A stretch of 64,000 nt of DNA from Pseudomonadota bacterium (GCA_021324855.1 JAJPIG010000015.1:62001-126000); one strand, 5' to 3'; positions 53,019 to 62,554 are shown, counted from the first letter of the stretch. Numbers and translations: made by a program. Notes: generated by a model not told the origin, from the letters alone.

Positions 53019-55298
53019 TCATTTGCCGTTCGTCAACCGGCCGGCGAGATGAGCATAGCCGCGGCGGCGGCGACGGCGTTGCAGGCGGCCCTGCTCTGCG
53101 AGATCGATCAGATACTGCTGACAGGATTCCGATCCGCTGCTGCGGATGTAACTGCCGTCGGACTGCATCTGCCATAGCAGCCGGTTCGGCTTCAACTGCG
53201 CATCGAGCACGGTGCGCAACTCCTTGCGCTCGGCAGGGTCGTCGATCGGCAGCATCACCTCGACGCGGCTTTCGAGATTGCGCGTCATGCAGTCGGCCGA
53301 GGCGATGAAATATTCCTCTGCGCCGCCGTTGCGGAAGTAGTAGATACGCGCGTGCTCGAGGAAGCGTCCGATGATACTCACCACGCGCACTCGTTCCGAG
53401 AGCCCGGGTATGCCCGGCCGCAGGCGGCAGGTGTCGCGGACGATCAGATCGATTTTCACACCGGCCCGCGCGGCCTGATAAAGCGCGCGCGTGATGTCAA
53501 CATCCTCGAGCGCGTTCATCTTCATCTGGATGAGTCCTTTGTAGGAGGGATCGCGCGCTTGCAGCCCGACCTCGCGCGCGATGCGATCGAGCAACGCCTG
53601 CTTCAGCAGGACCGGCGCAGGCAGGATTCGGTCGTACCGGCGGCGCGGCCGATAGCCGGTGGTCAAGAAATTGAACAGCTCGGTGAGATCACGGCCGATG
53701 GTGTCATCGGCAGTGAGCAGCCCCAGGTCGGCGTAGAGCCGCGCATTATCCGGGTGATAGTTGCCGGTGCCGATATGCGCGTAGCGCCGCAGTCCGTTGT
53801 AGTCCTGACGGACGACGAGGATGGTCTTGCAATGCGTCTTCAGTCCGATGACGCCGTAGATCACGTGGATGCCAAACTCCTCGAGGCGCGCGGCAAACCG
53901 GATGTTGGCTTCCTCGTCGAAGCGCGCCTTGATCTCGACCACCACCGTAACCTGCTTGCCGTTGCTCGCGGCGTCGCACAGGTAGCCGATGATTCGTCCG
54001 CTCGCCGAGGTGCGATAAAGCGTCATCTTGATCGCCCGCACCTTGGGATCAACGCTCGCCTCGCGAAGAAATCGTTCGACCGACGTCGAGAACGATTCGT
54101 AGGGGTGAGCGAGCAGAATCGAGCCGGCATCGCGGATGATGTGGAAGATGTTGCGCTGTGTGTCGAGCAACCGCGGATGGTCGGTTGGATGGTGGGGCGG
54201 ATCGTGGAGTTCCGGCACGTCGAGGTTCGCGATCTCCATCAGGTCGCGTTTTTGGAACATCCCCTCGGTTTCGAAGACATCGGCGCGTTCGTCGAGCCCG
54301 AGTTCCGCCGCGAGCATCCCGCGCCGCACCGGATCAATATCCGGACCGACTTCGAGGCGCACGATCGGCGCGAACCGGCGATCACGCAGCTCGGTTTCGA
54401 TCATCGCGAGCAGATCGTCCGCTTCTTCTTCGTCGCGTTCGGTGTTGGCGTTGCGTGTGACACGGAACAACTCGCAGGAGGAGACCTCGATGCCCGGGAA
54501 GAGCAGGTCGAGGTTGTGCGCCATCACGTCCTCTAGCGCGACGAAGCGCAGGCTCGAACCGACCCGGATGAAGCGATTTACCCCCGAACCGAGCGGGACC
54601 TTGACGCGCGCCAGCGAGATGTCGCTGTCGCCCGCGCCGCGCACCGTCACCAGCAGATTGAGCGACAGATTCGAGACGTGAGGAAAGGGATGGGCGGGAT
54701 CGATCGCGAGCGGCGTGACGAGCGGAAAGATGTTGGCGAGGTAGTAATCGCGGAGCATCCGCTGCTCGCCGCCGTCGAGTTCGGCGTACGACGCCACCTC
54801 GATGCCATGCTGCTTTAAGGCAACAAACAGTTCCTGCATCACCTCGCGCTGCCGCTGCTCCTGGAGCCGAATCTCGGCATAGCACTCGGCGATCTGCTGG
54901 CGCGGCGTTCGGCCGTCGGGCGTGAGCTGCTGCACGTTGGCGACAGCCTGCTGCTTGAGGCCGCCGATACGCTTCATGAAGAATTCATCGAGATTCGACG
55001 CGGTGATGGCCAGGAACTTGAAACGCTCCAGCAACGGATTACGCTCATCTTCGGCTTCGGCCAGCACCCGCCGGTTGAAAGCAAGCCAGGTCAGCTCGCG
55101 ATTCAGGAAGAGTTCGGGACGGTACAGGTCCGCATCGAAGTGCAGGGGCGGTGCGCCTAAGTTGGCGAGCTCGCCGTTCGACTCGAGCCCAATGGCGCCA
55201 TTATGAAGGCCTTCCGCACCGTTTGCGGGTGCGCTTGCGGTGGCCGGACGCGAAAGTCCCTCGAGCGGGGGATGATCAGGATCGGAGCCGTCAGTCAT
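53019..55298 (-). CDS. ppk1: Polyphosphate kinase 1
   Basis: The start is set at ATG 55298 (MTDGSDPDHPPLEG); 759 residues. Earlier in-frame codons do not resemble the family. PPK1 makes polyphosphate from ATP. Landmarks are RELTWLAFNRRVLAEAEDERNPLLERFKFLAI and NLDEFFMKRIGG at the N terminus, the autophosphorylated histidine in IGLKTHCKTILVVRQ, then YAHIGTGNYHPDNARLYADLGLLTAD and the C-terminal RIYYFRNGGAEEYFIASADCMTRNLESRVEVM. No exopolyphosphatase gene is adjacent. It is divergent from the MetE-like gene at 55497. Confidence 0.96.
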   Translation of the reverse strand: MTDGSDPDHPPLEGLSRPATASAPANGAEGLHNGAIGLESNGELANLGAPPLHFDADLYRPELFLNRELTWLAFNRRVLAEAEDERNPLLERFKFLAITASNLDEFFMKRIGGLKQQAVANVQQLTPDGRTPRQQIAECYAEIRLQEQRQREVMQELFVALKQHGIEVASYAELDGGEQRMLRDYYLANIFPLVTPLAIDPAHPFPHVSNLSLNLLVTVRGAGDSDISLARVKVPLGSGVNRFIRVGSSLRFVALEDVMAHNLDLLFPGIEVSSCELFRVTRNANTERDEEEADDLLAMIETELRDRRFAPIVRLEVGPDIDPVRRGMLAAELGLDERADVFETEGMFQKRDLMEIANLDVPELHDPPHHPTDHPRLLDTQRNIFHIIRDAGSILLAHPYESFSTSVERFLREASVDPKVRAIKMTLYRTSASGRIIGYLCDAASNGKQVTVVVEIKARFDEEANIRFAARLEEFGIHVIYGVIGLKTHCKTILVVRQDYNGLRRYAHIGTGNYHPDNARLYADLGLLTADDTIGRDLTELFNFLTTGYRPRRRYDRILPAPVLLKQALLDRIAREVGLQARDPSYKGLIQMKMNALEDVDITRALYQAARAGVKIDLIVRDTCRLRPGIPGLSERVRVVSIIGRFLEHARIYYFRNGGAEEYFIASADCMTRNLESRVEVMLPIDDPAERKELRTVLDAQLKPNRLLWQMQSDGSYIRSSGSESCQQYLIDLAEQGRLQRRRRRRGYAHLAGRLTNGK

Positions 55299-55496
55299 GG
55301 CGTTGGCTCTAATAGCAGCGATTGCAGCGGCTTCGACCTCGCTTAAGCATCGGTATGATAGCTGCTCGGAGAATCCGCCGCCAGTCGGCCCAGACGACGG
55401 TGTCAAGGTTGCGGCTGGCGCATGAAGTGGCGACTGGGTTACGCTCCGCTCAGGCGCGCCGGCAATCAGGCCAATTCGCGCCATGGAGAGCGAGCG

Positions 55497-56639
55497 ATGG
55501 CAGGGCGCGACCAGCCGCCATTTCACGCGGATCATGTGGGCAGCCTGATGCGTCCCGAGGCGCTCCGTGAAGCGCGCGAGCGAATCCTCGGACCGCACGA
55601 TCTCGATCATAACTTCGGACCGCACAACAACGCCGAGCTTCGGGCGATCGAGGATGACTTCATCCGCGAGGCTGTTGCGATGCAAGAGAGCGCGGGTCTG
55701 CGATCGATTACCGATGGCGAGTTCCGCCGCCGCATCTGGTGGAGCGAGTTCTTGCTGTCATTGGAAGGCGTAACCGGGAACTATCGCGGGCCGACGACCG
55801 ATTTCCGCGATCGGACCGGCCATGCGATGCCGGCGCCGCGCATCGACGTGACCGGCAAAATTCGATGGCATCGAAGCGTCAACGTCGAGCCGTTCAAATT
55901 CATCAAGGCGATTTGCAAGGGTACGCCCAAGGTCACGATCCCGGCCCCGCAATCGCTCTACTTTTCGACCACGCCGGACAGCATCGATCGCGGTGTCTAC
56001 CCCGATCGCGCCGAACTATGGAACGACCTCGCGATCGCATATCGCGCCGAACTTGCCGCGCTGGGCGAGGTTGGATGCACCTATGTGCAGCTCGATGAGG
56101 TCATGACGTCGTGCCTGTGCGATGAGCGCCAGCGCGCTAAATGGCGGGCGCGCGGTGACGATCCGGAGACGCTGCTGCGCACGTACGGCCGAACGATCAA
56201 CCACCTGATCGAAGGACGGCCGCCGGCGATGAAAGTCGCGATGCACACCTGTCGCGGAAACCTCCAGGGCCATTTTCTCGCCGAGGGCGGCTACGATCCG
56301 ATCGCCGAGTACGTCTTCAACGAAATCGGCGTCGATGCGTTCTTTCTCGAGTATGATTCTGAGCGGGCGGGAGGTTTCGAGCCGCTGCGCTTCGTACCGC
56401 GCGGCAAAGTTGTTGTCCTGGGGCTGATTTCAACCAAGACCCCGGCGCTTGAAACGCCGGATCAGATCATCAAGCGGATCGAGGCGGCCTCGAAATTCAT
56501 TCCGATCGATCAGCTCTGCCTGTCACCGCAATGCGGCTTCTCGAGCAACTATCTCGGCAACCCGATCACGATCGACGATCAGAAACGCAAGCTCGAACTG
56601 GTGGTCTCGATCGCCCAGCGGGTCTGGGGCAGCGCCTGA
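55497..56639 (+). CDS. Second cobalamin-independent methionine synthase-like protein
   Basis: Start at ATG 55497 (MAGRDQPPFHADHVGSLMRP), 380 residues. The fold and zinc site of MetE C-terminal proteins are present: HADHVGSLMRPEAL, VQLDEVMTSC, KVAMHTCRGNLQGH (His and Cys), FFLEYDSERAG (Glu) and LSPQCGFSSN (Cys). Together with the neighbours (acyl-CoA dehydrogenase, RidA, MFS transporter) this suggests a catabolic thiol-alkyl transfer, such as epoxyalkane:CoM transferase-like activity, rather than methionine synthesis, but this is inference. Divergent from ppk1, 86 bp upstream of the acyl-CoA dehydrogenase. Confidence 0.85.
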   Translation: MAGRDQPPFHADHVGSLMRPEALREARERILGPHDLDHNFGPHNNAELRAIEDDFIREAVAMQESAGLRSITDGEFRRRIWWSEFLLSLEGVTGNYRGPTTDFRDRTGHAMPAPRIDVTGKIRWHRSVNVEPFKFIKAICKGTPKVTIPAPQSLYFSTTPDSIDRGVYPDRAELWNDLAIAYRAELAALGEVGCTYVQLDEVMTSCLCDERQRAKWRARGDDPETLLRTYGRTINHLIEGRPPAMKVAMHTCRGNLQGHFLAEGGYDPIAEYVFNEIGVDAFFLEYDSERAGGFEPLRFVPRGKVVVLGLISTKTPALETPDQIIKRIEAASKFIPIDQLCLSPQCGFSSNYLGNPITIDDQKRKLELVVSIAQRVWGSA

Positions 56640-56724
56640 CCGGGGCCGCGCGCCCGTCCGAGCCTTTGATATGCCGGGACAAACGGATAGATAAGCAGAT
56701 CACCCGACTCGAGGAGGAGTGTTC

Positions 56725-57957
56725 GTGGAGGCCAAAAAAGGCGCGCGCGCCGATTACAGCAAGGAACAACTGTTGGCCAAGGCCAAGGAGCTCTCGGCGG
56801 AGTTCGCCCGCACGCATTCGATGCACGATCTCCAGCGCACGTTTCCGCATCACGAGATGGCGACGTTGAAAGCGAGCGGGCTCCTCGTCTCGGCAGTGCC
56901 GGCGGCATTCGGAGGCGTCGATTTTTCGTTCAGCGACTTGATCGAGACTGTCCTCACCCTGGCGCAGGGCAATCCTTCGATCGCACACATGTATGCCGAG
57001 CATGCGATCATCACCAAGGACATCGTATCGCGCGTGCCGAAGAAGGAACTTAGAGAATCGCTGTACAAGGAGATCCTGAGTCAGCACGCCTATATTACGG
57101 CTGCAGGTTCGGAGCGCAATTCAAAGGACGTGCTCGCATACGAAACCACGCTGACCCCGGTTGAAAATGGCAGGGCGGTGCTGATCAATGGGCGCAAGTT
57201 TTTTGCGACCGGTGCGATCGCCAGTGATTTTCTGTGGGTGCCCGGCGTGATGGACGGCGGGGCCGCGAGCGCCTTCGTTCCGACGCGGACGCCCGGCCTG
57301 TCGGTGCTCGACGACTGGGATGCGATGGGCATGCAGGCGACGTGGAGCGGCTCAGTGGTCTTCAAAGACGTGCGCGTGCCGATCGAACGCGTCGTGCCGG
57401 CGACCACCGATCCGCGCACGCTGGAGCCCGATCAGCTTTTCGGCCCGATGTTCCAGACAGCTTTCACCGCGATTCCATTAGGCGCGGCGATCTCGGCGTT
57501 CAATCACGCCGTCAACTACGTCAAGACCAAGACCCGGCCCTTCCCGGCTGCGAACGTGAAAGCCGCCACCGAGGATCCATATATACTGCGTGAACTCGGC
57601 CGGATGCGCTCCTATCTCTCCGGATGCGAGTTGCTGGTGCGCGAAGCCGCGCGCTACATCGATCACGTGGTTGAGCTGCGCGACAAGCTGCCGCGCGAAG
57701 AATTGATGAAGATGCGGGTCGAGGCGATGTCCAAAGTCGCGCAGGCGAAGATCGTGACCACTGATACCGCTTTGAGCGTGACCACCGACGTCTTCAAGGT
57801 CTGCGGCGCGCGAGCGGCGCTTCGCGATGAAAACACGGACCGTTTCCTCCGCGATGTCAGAACCATTACGGTGCACGATCCCGTCGATTACAAGGCGAAG
57901 CTGGTCGGCGAATGCGTCGTGCGCGGCGACTACACTTACGTTCCGTTTCTGACCTAG
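56725..57957 (+). CDS. Acyl-CoA dehydrogenase-family flavoprotein
   Basis: Translation likely begins at GTG 56725, 5 nt after GAGGAGGAG; a GTG at 56719 lies inside that ribosome site. The 410-residue protein has the family pattern HHEMATLKASGLLVSAVPAAFGG, YITAAGSERNSKDVLAYETTLTPVENG, INGRKFFATGAIASDFLWV and DDWDAMGMQATWSGSVVFKDVRVP, then the helical C-terminal domain. The usual catalytic glutamate position is not obvious, so it may be a flavin monooxygenase (HsaA/DszC-like) rather than a dehydrogenase. Downstream of the MetE-like gene on the same strand. Confidence 0.86.
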   Translation: MEAKKGARADYSKEQLLAKAKELSAEFARTHSMHDLQRTFPHHEMATLKASGLLVSAVPAAFGGVDFSFSDLIETVLTLAQGNPSIAHMYAEHAIITKDIVSRVPKKELRESLYKEILSQHAYITAAGSERNSKDVLAYETTLTPVENGRAVLINGRKFFATGAIASDFLWVPGVMDGGAASAFVPTRTPGLSVLDDWDAMGMQATWSGSVVFKDVRVPIERVVPATTDPRTLEPDQLFGPMFQTAFTAIPLGAAISAFNHAVNYVKTKTRPFPAANVKAATEDPYILRELGRMRSYLSGCELLVREAARYIDHVVELRDKLPREELMKMRVEAMSKVAQAKIVTTDTALSVTTDVFKVCGARAALRDENTDRFLRDVRTITVHDPVDYKAKLVGECVVRGDYTYVPFLT

Positions 57958-57964
57958 CTCCCGG

Positions 57965-58261
57965 TCAGAATGGCCGGGTCAGCGACAGGAAAAACTGATC
58001 GCAGTTCGTCAGATCGACGCGCTTTGAGACGATCTTGGAGCTGTCGCCGGCCGTGCGCAGCCGATGGGACTCATCGAACCGCTATTCATCGAGCAATTTG
58101 ACCTCATGCTCGGCGAGCGGCTCCAGGACCATCCGCCAGTTGCCGAGCGTCGATGCGCCCGGCCCCGAGCCGTGCAGCATCAGGACCGGGAAGCCTCGTC
58201 CGCCTTCCAGATAGCGGACGCGGGCGCCCTCGAATTCAAATTCACGTTCGGCGACGCCCAT
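57965..58261 (-). pseudogene. Alpha/beta hydrolase fragment joined to a beta-barrel-like tail
   Basis: From ATG 58261 the frame reads EFEFEGARVRYLEGGRGFPVLMLHGSGPGAS and NWRMVLEPLAEH, the N-terminal oxyanion part of an alpha/beta hydrolase, then stops at TAG 58082..58084 after 59 residues, before any nucleophile serine. In the same frame after the TAG there are 38 codons ending TNCDQFFLSLTRPF and TGA at 57965. This ending resembles the last strand of an outer-membrane beta-barrel. The two parts look like debris of two genes brought together by a deletion. Confidence 0.6.
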
Positions 58262-58268
58262 GAAAGCC

Positions 58269-58676
58269 TCACAGCGCCGCGACCGTCTGAACCTCGATCA
58301 AGAACGGCTCGCCGACGAGCCGATCGATCATCAGCAGCGTGTTGGGCGGATAGATGCCATTCGGAAACATCTTCGGGAACTCGCGCAGCCGGAACTTCAT
58401 GAACTTCGGGATGTCCTGCGAATGAACGAGGTAGGTCGTGAACTGGACTACGTTCGCCCATCCGGCGCCCGCGGAGTTGAGCGCGGCCCCAATGTTCGCG
58501 AAGACCTGCACGCATTGCGCGTCGAAGTCCTCCTGACCGATGATGTTGCCCTGCTTGTCGCTCGCAAGCTGCCCCGCTATGAACAAGAACTCCGACGCCT
58601 TAACGCGCGTCATCTGTGAGTACTGGCCGAGAGGCTTTCCGAGCGTCTCCGGATTTATGATCTTGATTTCAGGAAT
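58269..58676 (-). CDS. RidA family protein, probable ATT start codon
   Basis: RidA/YjgF proteins deaminate reactive enamines and imines. The body (LFIAGQLASDKQGNIIG, CVQVFANIGAALNSAGAGWANVVQFTTYLV, PPNTLLMIDRL, FLIEVQTVAAL) is clear, with the catalytic arginine region in DRLVGEP. An ATG at 58613 begins inside conserved sequence and would lose the first strand. Upstream in the same frame lies PEIKIINPETLGKPLGQYSQ, typical of the N terminus. The codon before it is ATT at 58674..58676, 5 nt after a perfect AGGAGG, with no ATG, GTG or TTG in frame. I therefore place the start there (135 residues). Confidence 0.8.
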   Translation of the reverse strand: MPEIKIINPETLGKPLGQYSQMTRVKASEFLFIAGQLASDKQGNIIGQEDFDAQCVQVFANIGAALNSAGAGWANVVQFTTYLVHSQDIPKFMKFRLREFPKMFPNGIYPPNTLLMIDRLVGEPFLIEVQTVAAL

Positions 58677-58833
58677 GGGCGCCTCCTGGCGAAGAATGCC
58701 TCGCAGTTAAGATAACATCCTTATGCGCATCGGCGCGCCCGACTGTCAACTGCGGTTGACCCTCGCACGCAATGCTGCTTGTAATCGTTGATTCCGTTCC
58801 GGCTTCGTCCGTCCGGATCTGATTTCGACAGCG

Positions 58834-60045
58834 ATGCGGCCATTGGAGAAAATAGCGGCGGTCCTCCCGGACACCGAGCCGGCCGACTTCAGATCGATCA
58901 CGCTGCTCGCCGCATCGCACACGGCCGACGACATCAACCAGGCGGTCTTGCCGGCGATGCTGCCGTACTTTATCGCAGAGCATCACCTGAGCTACGCCGC
59001 CGCGGCCGGGCTCGTGCTTGCCCAAACGTTGGCCTCGTCCGTGGCGCAGCCGCTTTTTGGCTTGATAGCCGACCGACGGCCCTCGCCGTGGCTGATTCCC
59101 GTGGGGCTGAGCGTAGCGGGCCTGGGCGTGGCCGCGACCGGCTTCCTGCCGAGCTATGCGTTGATTTTCGCCGCGATCGCGATCAGCGGACTCGGCGTCT
59201 CTGCGTTTCATCCCGAAGCGGCGCGATGGGTTCGTTACCTGGGCGGTGCAAATCAGGGCGCCGCGATGGGTCTGTTCACGGTCGGCGGTAATGTCGGTTT
59301 CGCCATCGGTCCGTTGATGATCACTCCGATCATGATCATGCTCGGGCTCCGCGGCGCGATCCTGCTGACGGTCCCGGTGTTCATGATGTCGGTGATTCTG
59401 CTGTGGCGGCTGCCGCACTTATCGGCCGCGCGCGCGGCACGCCGCGGTGGAGTCGCGGGGCACGTCACAATACAAGCCCGGGAGCAGTGGGGCGCGTTCA
59501 CCAGCCTGGCCGCGGTGGTGATGATCCGATCGGTAGTTTTCTTCGCTTTGAATACGTTCATCCCGCTTTACTGGATTGTGATCCTGCACGGCTCGAAGGC
59601 CACGGGAGGTTACGCGTTGAGCGTCATGCTCGCGGCGGCGGCCGTCGGAACGCTGGTCGGCGGGCGGCTCGCCGATCGTTATGGACGCCGCGTAATCGTA
59701 ATTCTCTCGCTGGGAGCGCTGGTGTTCATCCTTCTCGCGTTCGTCTATGCGAAGAGTCCGGGGGCCTCGATGGCGCTGCTTGCGCCGTTGGGATTCGCGC
59801 TGCAGGCGAGTTCCGGCGTGATGGTGGTTATGGGGCAGGAATATCTGCCGAATCGCGTCGGCCTTGCCGCGGGCGTCACGCTCGGCCTGTCGATGACCGT
59901 GGGCGGGTTGTTCGCTCCCGTGTTCGGGTCGATTGCCGACCATTATGGCCTGTCCGCCGCACTGCGCATACTGTGCATCGTGCCGGTGCTCGGATTCTTC
60001 GTCAGCCTGACGTTGCGCGAGCCGGCCGCCGGAGCTTACGAATAG
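58834..60045 (+). CDS. MFS transporter
   Basis: The 403-residue membrane protein has about 12 predicted helices in two halves, with the loop-2/3 motif SVAQPLFGLIADRRPSPWLIP in the N-terminal half and GTLVGGRLADRYGRRVIVILSLG in the second half, the major-facilitator signature. It lacks the long C-terminal extension of some efflux pumps. Fosmidomycin-resistance type (Fsr) members show the similar SHTADDINQAVLPAMLPYF start. It lies in the catabolic set and is divergent from ridA. The transported compound is unknown. Confidence 0.9.
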   Translation: MRPLEKIAAVLPDTEPADFRSITLLAASHTADDINQAVLPAMLPYFIAEHHLSYAAAAGLVLAQTLASSVAQPLFGLIADRRPSPWLIPVGLSVAGLGVAATGFLPSYALIFAAIAISGLGVSAFHPEAARWVRYLGGANQGAAMGLFTVGGNVGFAIGPLMITPIMIMLGLRGAILLTVPVFMMSVILLWRLPHLSAARAARRGGVAGHVTIQAREQWGAFTSLAAVVMIRSVVFFALNTFIPLYWIVILHGSKATGGYALSVMLAAAAVGTLVGGRLADRYGRRVIVILSLGALVFILLAFVYAKSPGASMALLAPLGFALQASSGVMVVMGQEYLPNRVGLAAGVTLGLSMTVGGLFAPVFGSIADHYGLSAALRILCIVPVLGFFVSLTLREPAAGAYE

Positions 60046-60068
60046 ATTTCAAATGGAGTTATTTGCCG

Positions 60069-60899
60069 ATGACCCCTGCGAGCCGGTTCATCACGATTGA
60101 CGGATTGAAGCTGCATTACCTTGAATTCGGCGATGCCGCGAGCCCGCCGATCGTCTGCATCCATGGGCTCACGCGCAGCGCGCACGATTTCGACGCGCTC
60201 GCGCCGCATCTCGTCCGTCGCTATCGCGTGCTGGCGCTCGATGTGCGCGGGCGCGGCGACAGCGCGTGGGGACCACCCGATCGCTATAACATCGCCACCT
60301 ATGCCGACGATCTGGGCGCGATGCTCGATCAACTCGGAATTCGGCGCGTAAGCCTGATCGGTACGTCGATGGGTGGCCGCATCTCGATCCTTTACGCGGG
60401 ACGTAACCCGGAGCGCGTCGAGCGCCTGGTGCTCAATGACATCGGCCCCGCGCTCAATCCTGAGGCATCGGCACAGATCAACCAATGGGTTGCGAGCGCG
60501 CCGCTCGATTTCGCGAACCTCGAAGAAGTCAAGGCGCACTACCGGGCCGTTCAATTCGGCCCCGGCAGCGACGAGGATTTCGCCGCGATGCTGAAGTGGC
60601 TGATCAAGCCGGCTGCCGGCGGACGCCTGACCTGGAAGATGGATCCCGCGATCCGAAAGCCGCCGCCCGGAACCAGCACCGTCCTGCCGATCGGCTTCTG
60701 GGAGGAATACGAGAAAATCGCCGCTCCAATTCTGATCGTGCGCGGCGCGCTGAGCACCGTTTTGATGCCCGAGACGGCGGCGCGGATGTGCCAGGTGTCT
60801 TCGAAAGCGAAACTGGTCGAAGTGCCCGGCGTTGGCCATGCGCCTTCGCTGGTCGAACCCGAGTCACTCGCCGCCATCCGGGAATTCTTCGGTTGCTAG
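60069..60899 (+). CDS. Alpha/beta hydrolase
   Basis: Start at ATG 60069 (MTPASRFITIDGLKLHYLEFGD), 276 residues. The nucleophile elbow is LIGTSMGGRISILYAG, the oxyanion region VCIHGLTRSAHDF, the acid is in ILIVRGALSTVLMP-like sequence, and the histidine in VPGVGHAPSLVEP, a complete triad apart from an uncertain acid residue. Sequence type is that of MhpC or dihydrolipoyl/ester hydrolases of meta-cleavage pathways. It follows the MFS gene by 23 bp and is convergent with the FAD gene, with 4 bp overlap. Confidence 0.88.
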   Translation: MTPASRFITIDGLKLHYLEFGDAASPPIVCIHGLTRSAHDFDALAPHLVRRYRVLALDVRGRGDSAWGPPDRYNIATYADDLGAMLDQLGIRRVSLIGTSMGGRISILYAGRNPERVERLVLNDIGPALNPEASAQINQWVASAPLDFANLEEVKAHYRAVQFGPGSDEDFAAMLKWLIKPAAGGRLTWKMDPAIRKPPPGTSTVLPIGFWEEYEKIAAPILIVRGALSTVLMPETAARMCQVSSKAKLVEVPGVGHAPSLVEPESLAAIREFFGC

Positions 60900-62554
60900 A
60901 GTGGGCTTGGCCGGATGCTGCTCCGCAGGAAGCGGGCTACGCCGCGCCGCGAGTTGAGGATTTCTTTCGCACACAGGAACCCCGAGAGCGCGTTGTTGCC
61001 CGCACCAGGGTAAGTTCCCGCACCGCACATGTAGAGATTCGCAATCGGCGTGCGATAACGCGACCATCCGGCGATTGGACGAAACAAAAAATTCTGCGCC
61101 AGATGATGGCTGCCGGTGACGCTGTCGCCGCCGACCAGGTTCGGATTTGCGCGCTCCAGATCGGCCGGCGATTCAACCGCGCGCTTGATAATCAGTTCCC
61201 GAATTCCCGGCGCGTATTGCTCGACTTTGTCGATTACGCGGTCGGCATACGCCTCTTTGGCGGAATCCCAATCGCGCGTCGCGATTTTTCCGAGCGCGTC
61301 GCCGCGAATCTTCGCCGGCAGCGTTCGCACTTGGATCCAAAGAATCTCGCCGCGACCGTTGGTGCGCGTCGGATCGACGACCGAGGTCTGTCCGACTACC
61401 AGCAATGGACTCGCCGGCAGAATGCCATCGATCGAATGCGCGTAGGTGAACGCGAGATCCTCGACATACGGCGCAATGTGCACGTAAGCGAAGTCGCCGA
61501 CCTCGGCGCCTGCCCGCCAGGCCGGTCTCGCTTTCAGAGCCAGATGAATCATCATCGTGGCCGGCCCATATCTGAACTTCCCGACTGCCCGTTTGAAATC
61601 GGGTGAGAAAGGATAATCGGCGAGCAACCGGCTGAACAGCGGCCCCACAGAGAGGTTCGCGATCACGGCGCGCCGTGCGCTGATCGTCGCGCCGTCGGCA
61701 AGCTCGACTCCGACCGCGCGATCGCCGCGTGTGACTATCTTCGTGACTTCAGCCTGAGTGCGGACCTCGCCTCCGAGCTCTCGCAACAAGCCCACCATTG
61801 CTAGGACGAGCTTCGACGCGCCGCCGCGAACGATGCTGATGCCGTGCTCGGCGTCGCTGAACGTCTCGAGTACCGGAAAGATCGCGCCGCCGGCGACGTC
61901 TGGGCCGAAATCGAGATGCATCCCCCACGGCGCAAACAGCGCCTTGGTCTCGGGCGTGTCGAAATATTCGTCGACCAGCGCGCGCGTCGATGAAAGCATC
62001 AGGCGCGCGAGCTGCACGCATTCCGCGACGCCCTCTTTGCGCAGCGCGCGCAGGATCGTCCACAGCGCTTGCATCGAGGGCAGTGGCGTTCCATAGATCG
62101 GCAGCAGCGAGCGTGCGAAAGCGGCGAAGTGGCGATGCAGCAACGTCCACCCGTCAGCGTCGGCGCGGCTGTGCTGACGGATAAGCGCAAGCGTTTTGGC
62201 CGGATCGCGATAGATGCCTAGGAATTTTCCATCGGGAAAAACCGAGCAGACCGGTTTGTCGGAAGACGCGAAAGAAAGCCCATGCCGTTCGAGTCCCGCC
62301 TTGAACTCGGCATAGACGGGGGAGCCGACGAACAGGTTCTGGTTCATCGAGTAGAGATCGTGGATAAACCCCGGAACCGTAACCTCGGCACTCGCGGTCG
62401 CGCCTCCCACCTGCGCGTTGCGCTCAAGGACGAAAACTTTCCAGCCAGCGCGCGCGAGATAAAGCGCCGTCGTCAGTCCGTTGTGTCCACCGCCGATGAC
62501 GATCGCGTCATAATCGCCGGCCGGAGAAGCGCCGGTAACCGCCCCCTCGGTCAT
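60896..62554 (-). CDS. FAD-dependent phytoene-desaturase-like oxidoreductase
   Basis: Start at ATG 62554 (MTEGAVTGASPAGDYD); one 42 bp upstream would overlap the GST gene. 552 residues. FAD-binding motif DAIVIGGGHNGLTTALYLARAGWKVFVLERNAQVGG, then the C-terminal FAD signature PIANLYMCGAGTYPGAGNNALSGFLCAKEIL. Such proteins (carotenoid desaturase/isomerase and pyridine-type oxidoreductases) are common in soil bacteria, and no crtB or crtE gene lies nearby, so pigment synthesis is not implied. Same strand as the GST genes. Confidence 0.9.
   Translation of the reverse strand: MTEGAVTGASPAGDYDAIVIGGGHNGLTTALYLARAGWKVFVLERNAQVGGATASAEVTVPGFIHDLYSMNQNLFVGSPVYAEFKAGLERHGLSFASSDKPVCSVFPDGKFLGIYRDPAKTLALIRQHSRADADGWTLLHRHFAAFARSLLPIYGTPLPSMQALWTILRALRKEGVAECVQLARLMLSSTRALVDEYFDTPETKALFAPWGMHLDFGPDVAGGAIFPVLETFSDAEHGISIVRGGASKLVLAMVGLLRELGGEVRTQAEVTKIVTRGDRAVGVELADGATISARRAVIANLSVGPLFSRLLADYPFSPDFKRAVGKFRYGPATMMIHLALKARPAWRAGAEVGDFAYVHIAPYVEDLAFTYAHSIDGILPASPLLVVGQTSVVDPTRTNGRGEILWIQVRTLPAKIRGDALGKIATRDWDSAKEAYADRVIDKVEQYAPGIRELIIKRAVESPADLERANPNLVGGDSVTGSHHLAQNFLFRPIAGWSRYRTPIANLYMCGAGTYPGAGNNALSGFLCAKEILNSRRGVARFLRSSIRPSPL

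Noticed and set aside
58082-58084. In-frame TAG in the alpha/beta hydrolase fragment as pyrrolysine
   Set aside because: The sequence after the TAG does not continue the hydrolase family; it resembles the end of an unrelated beta-barrel protein.
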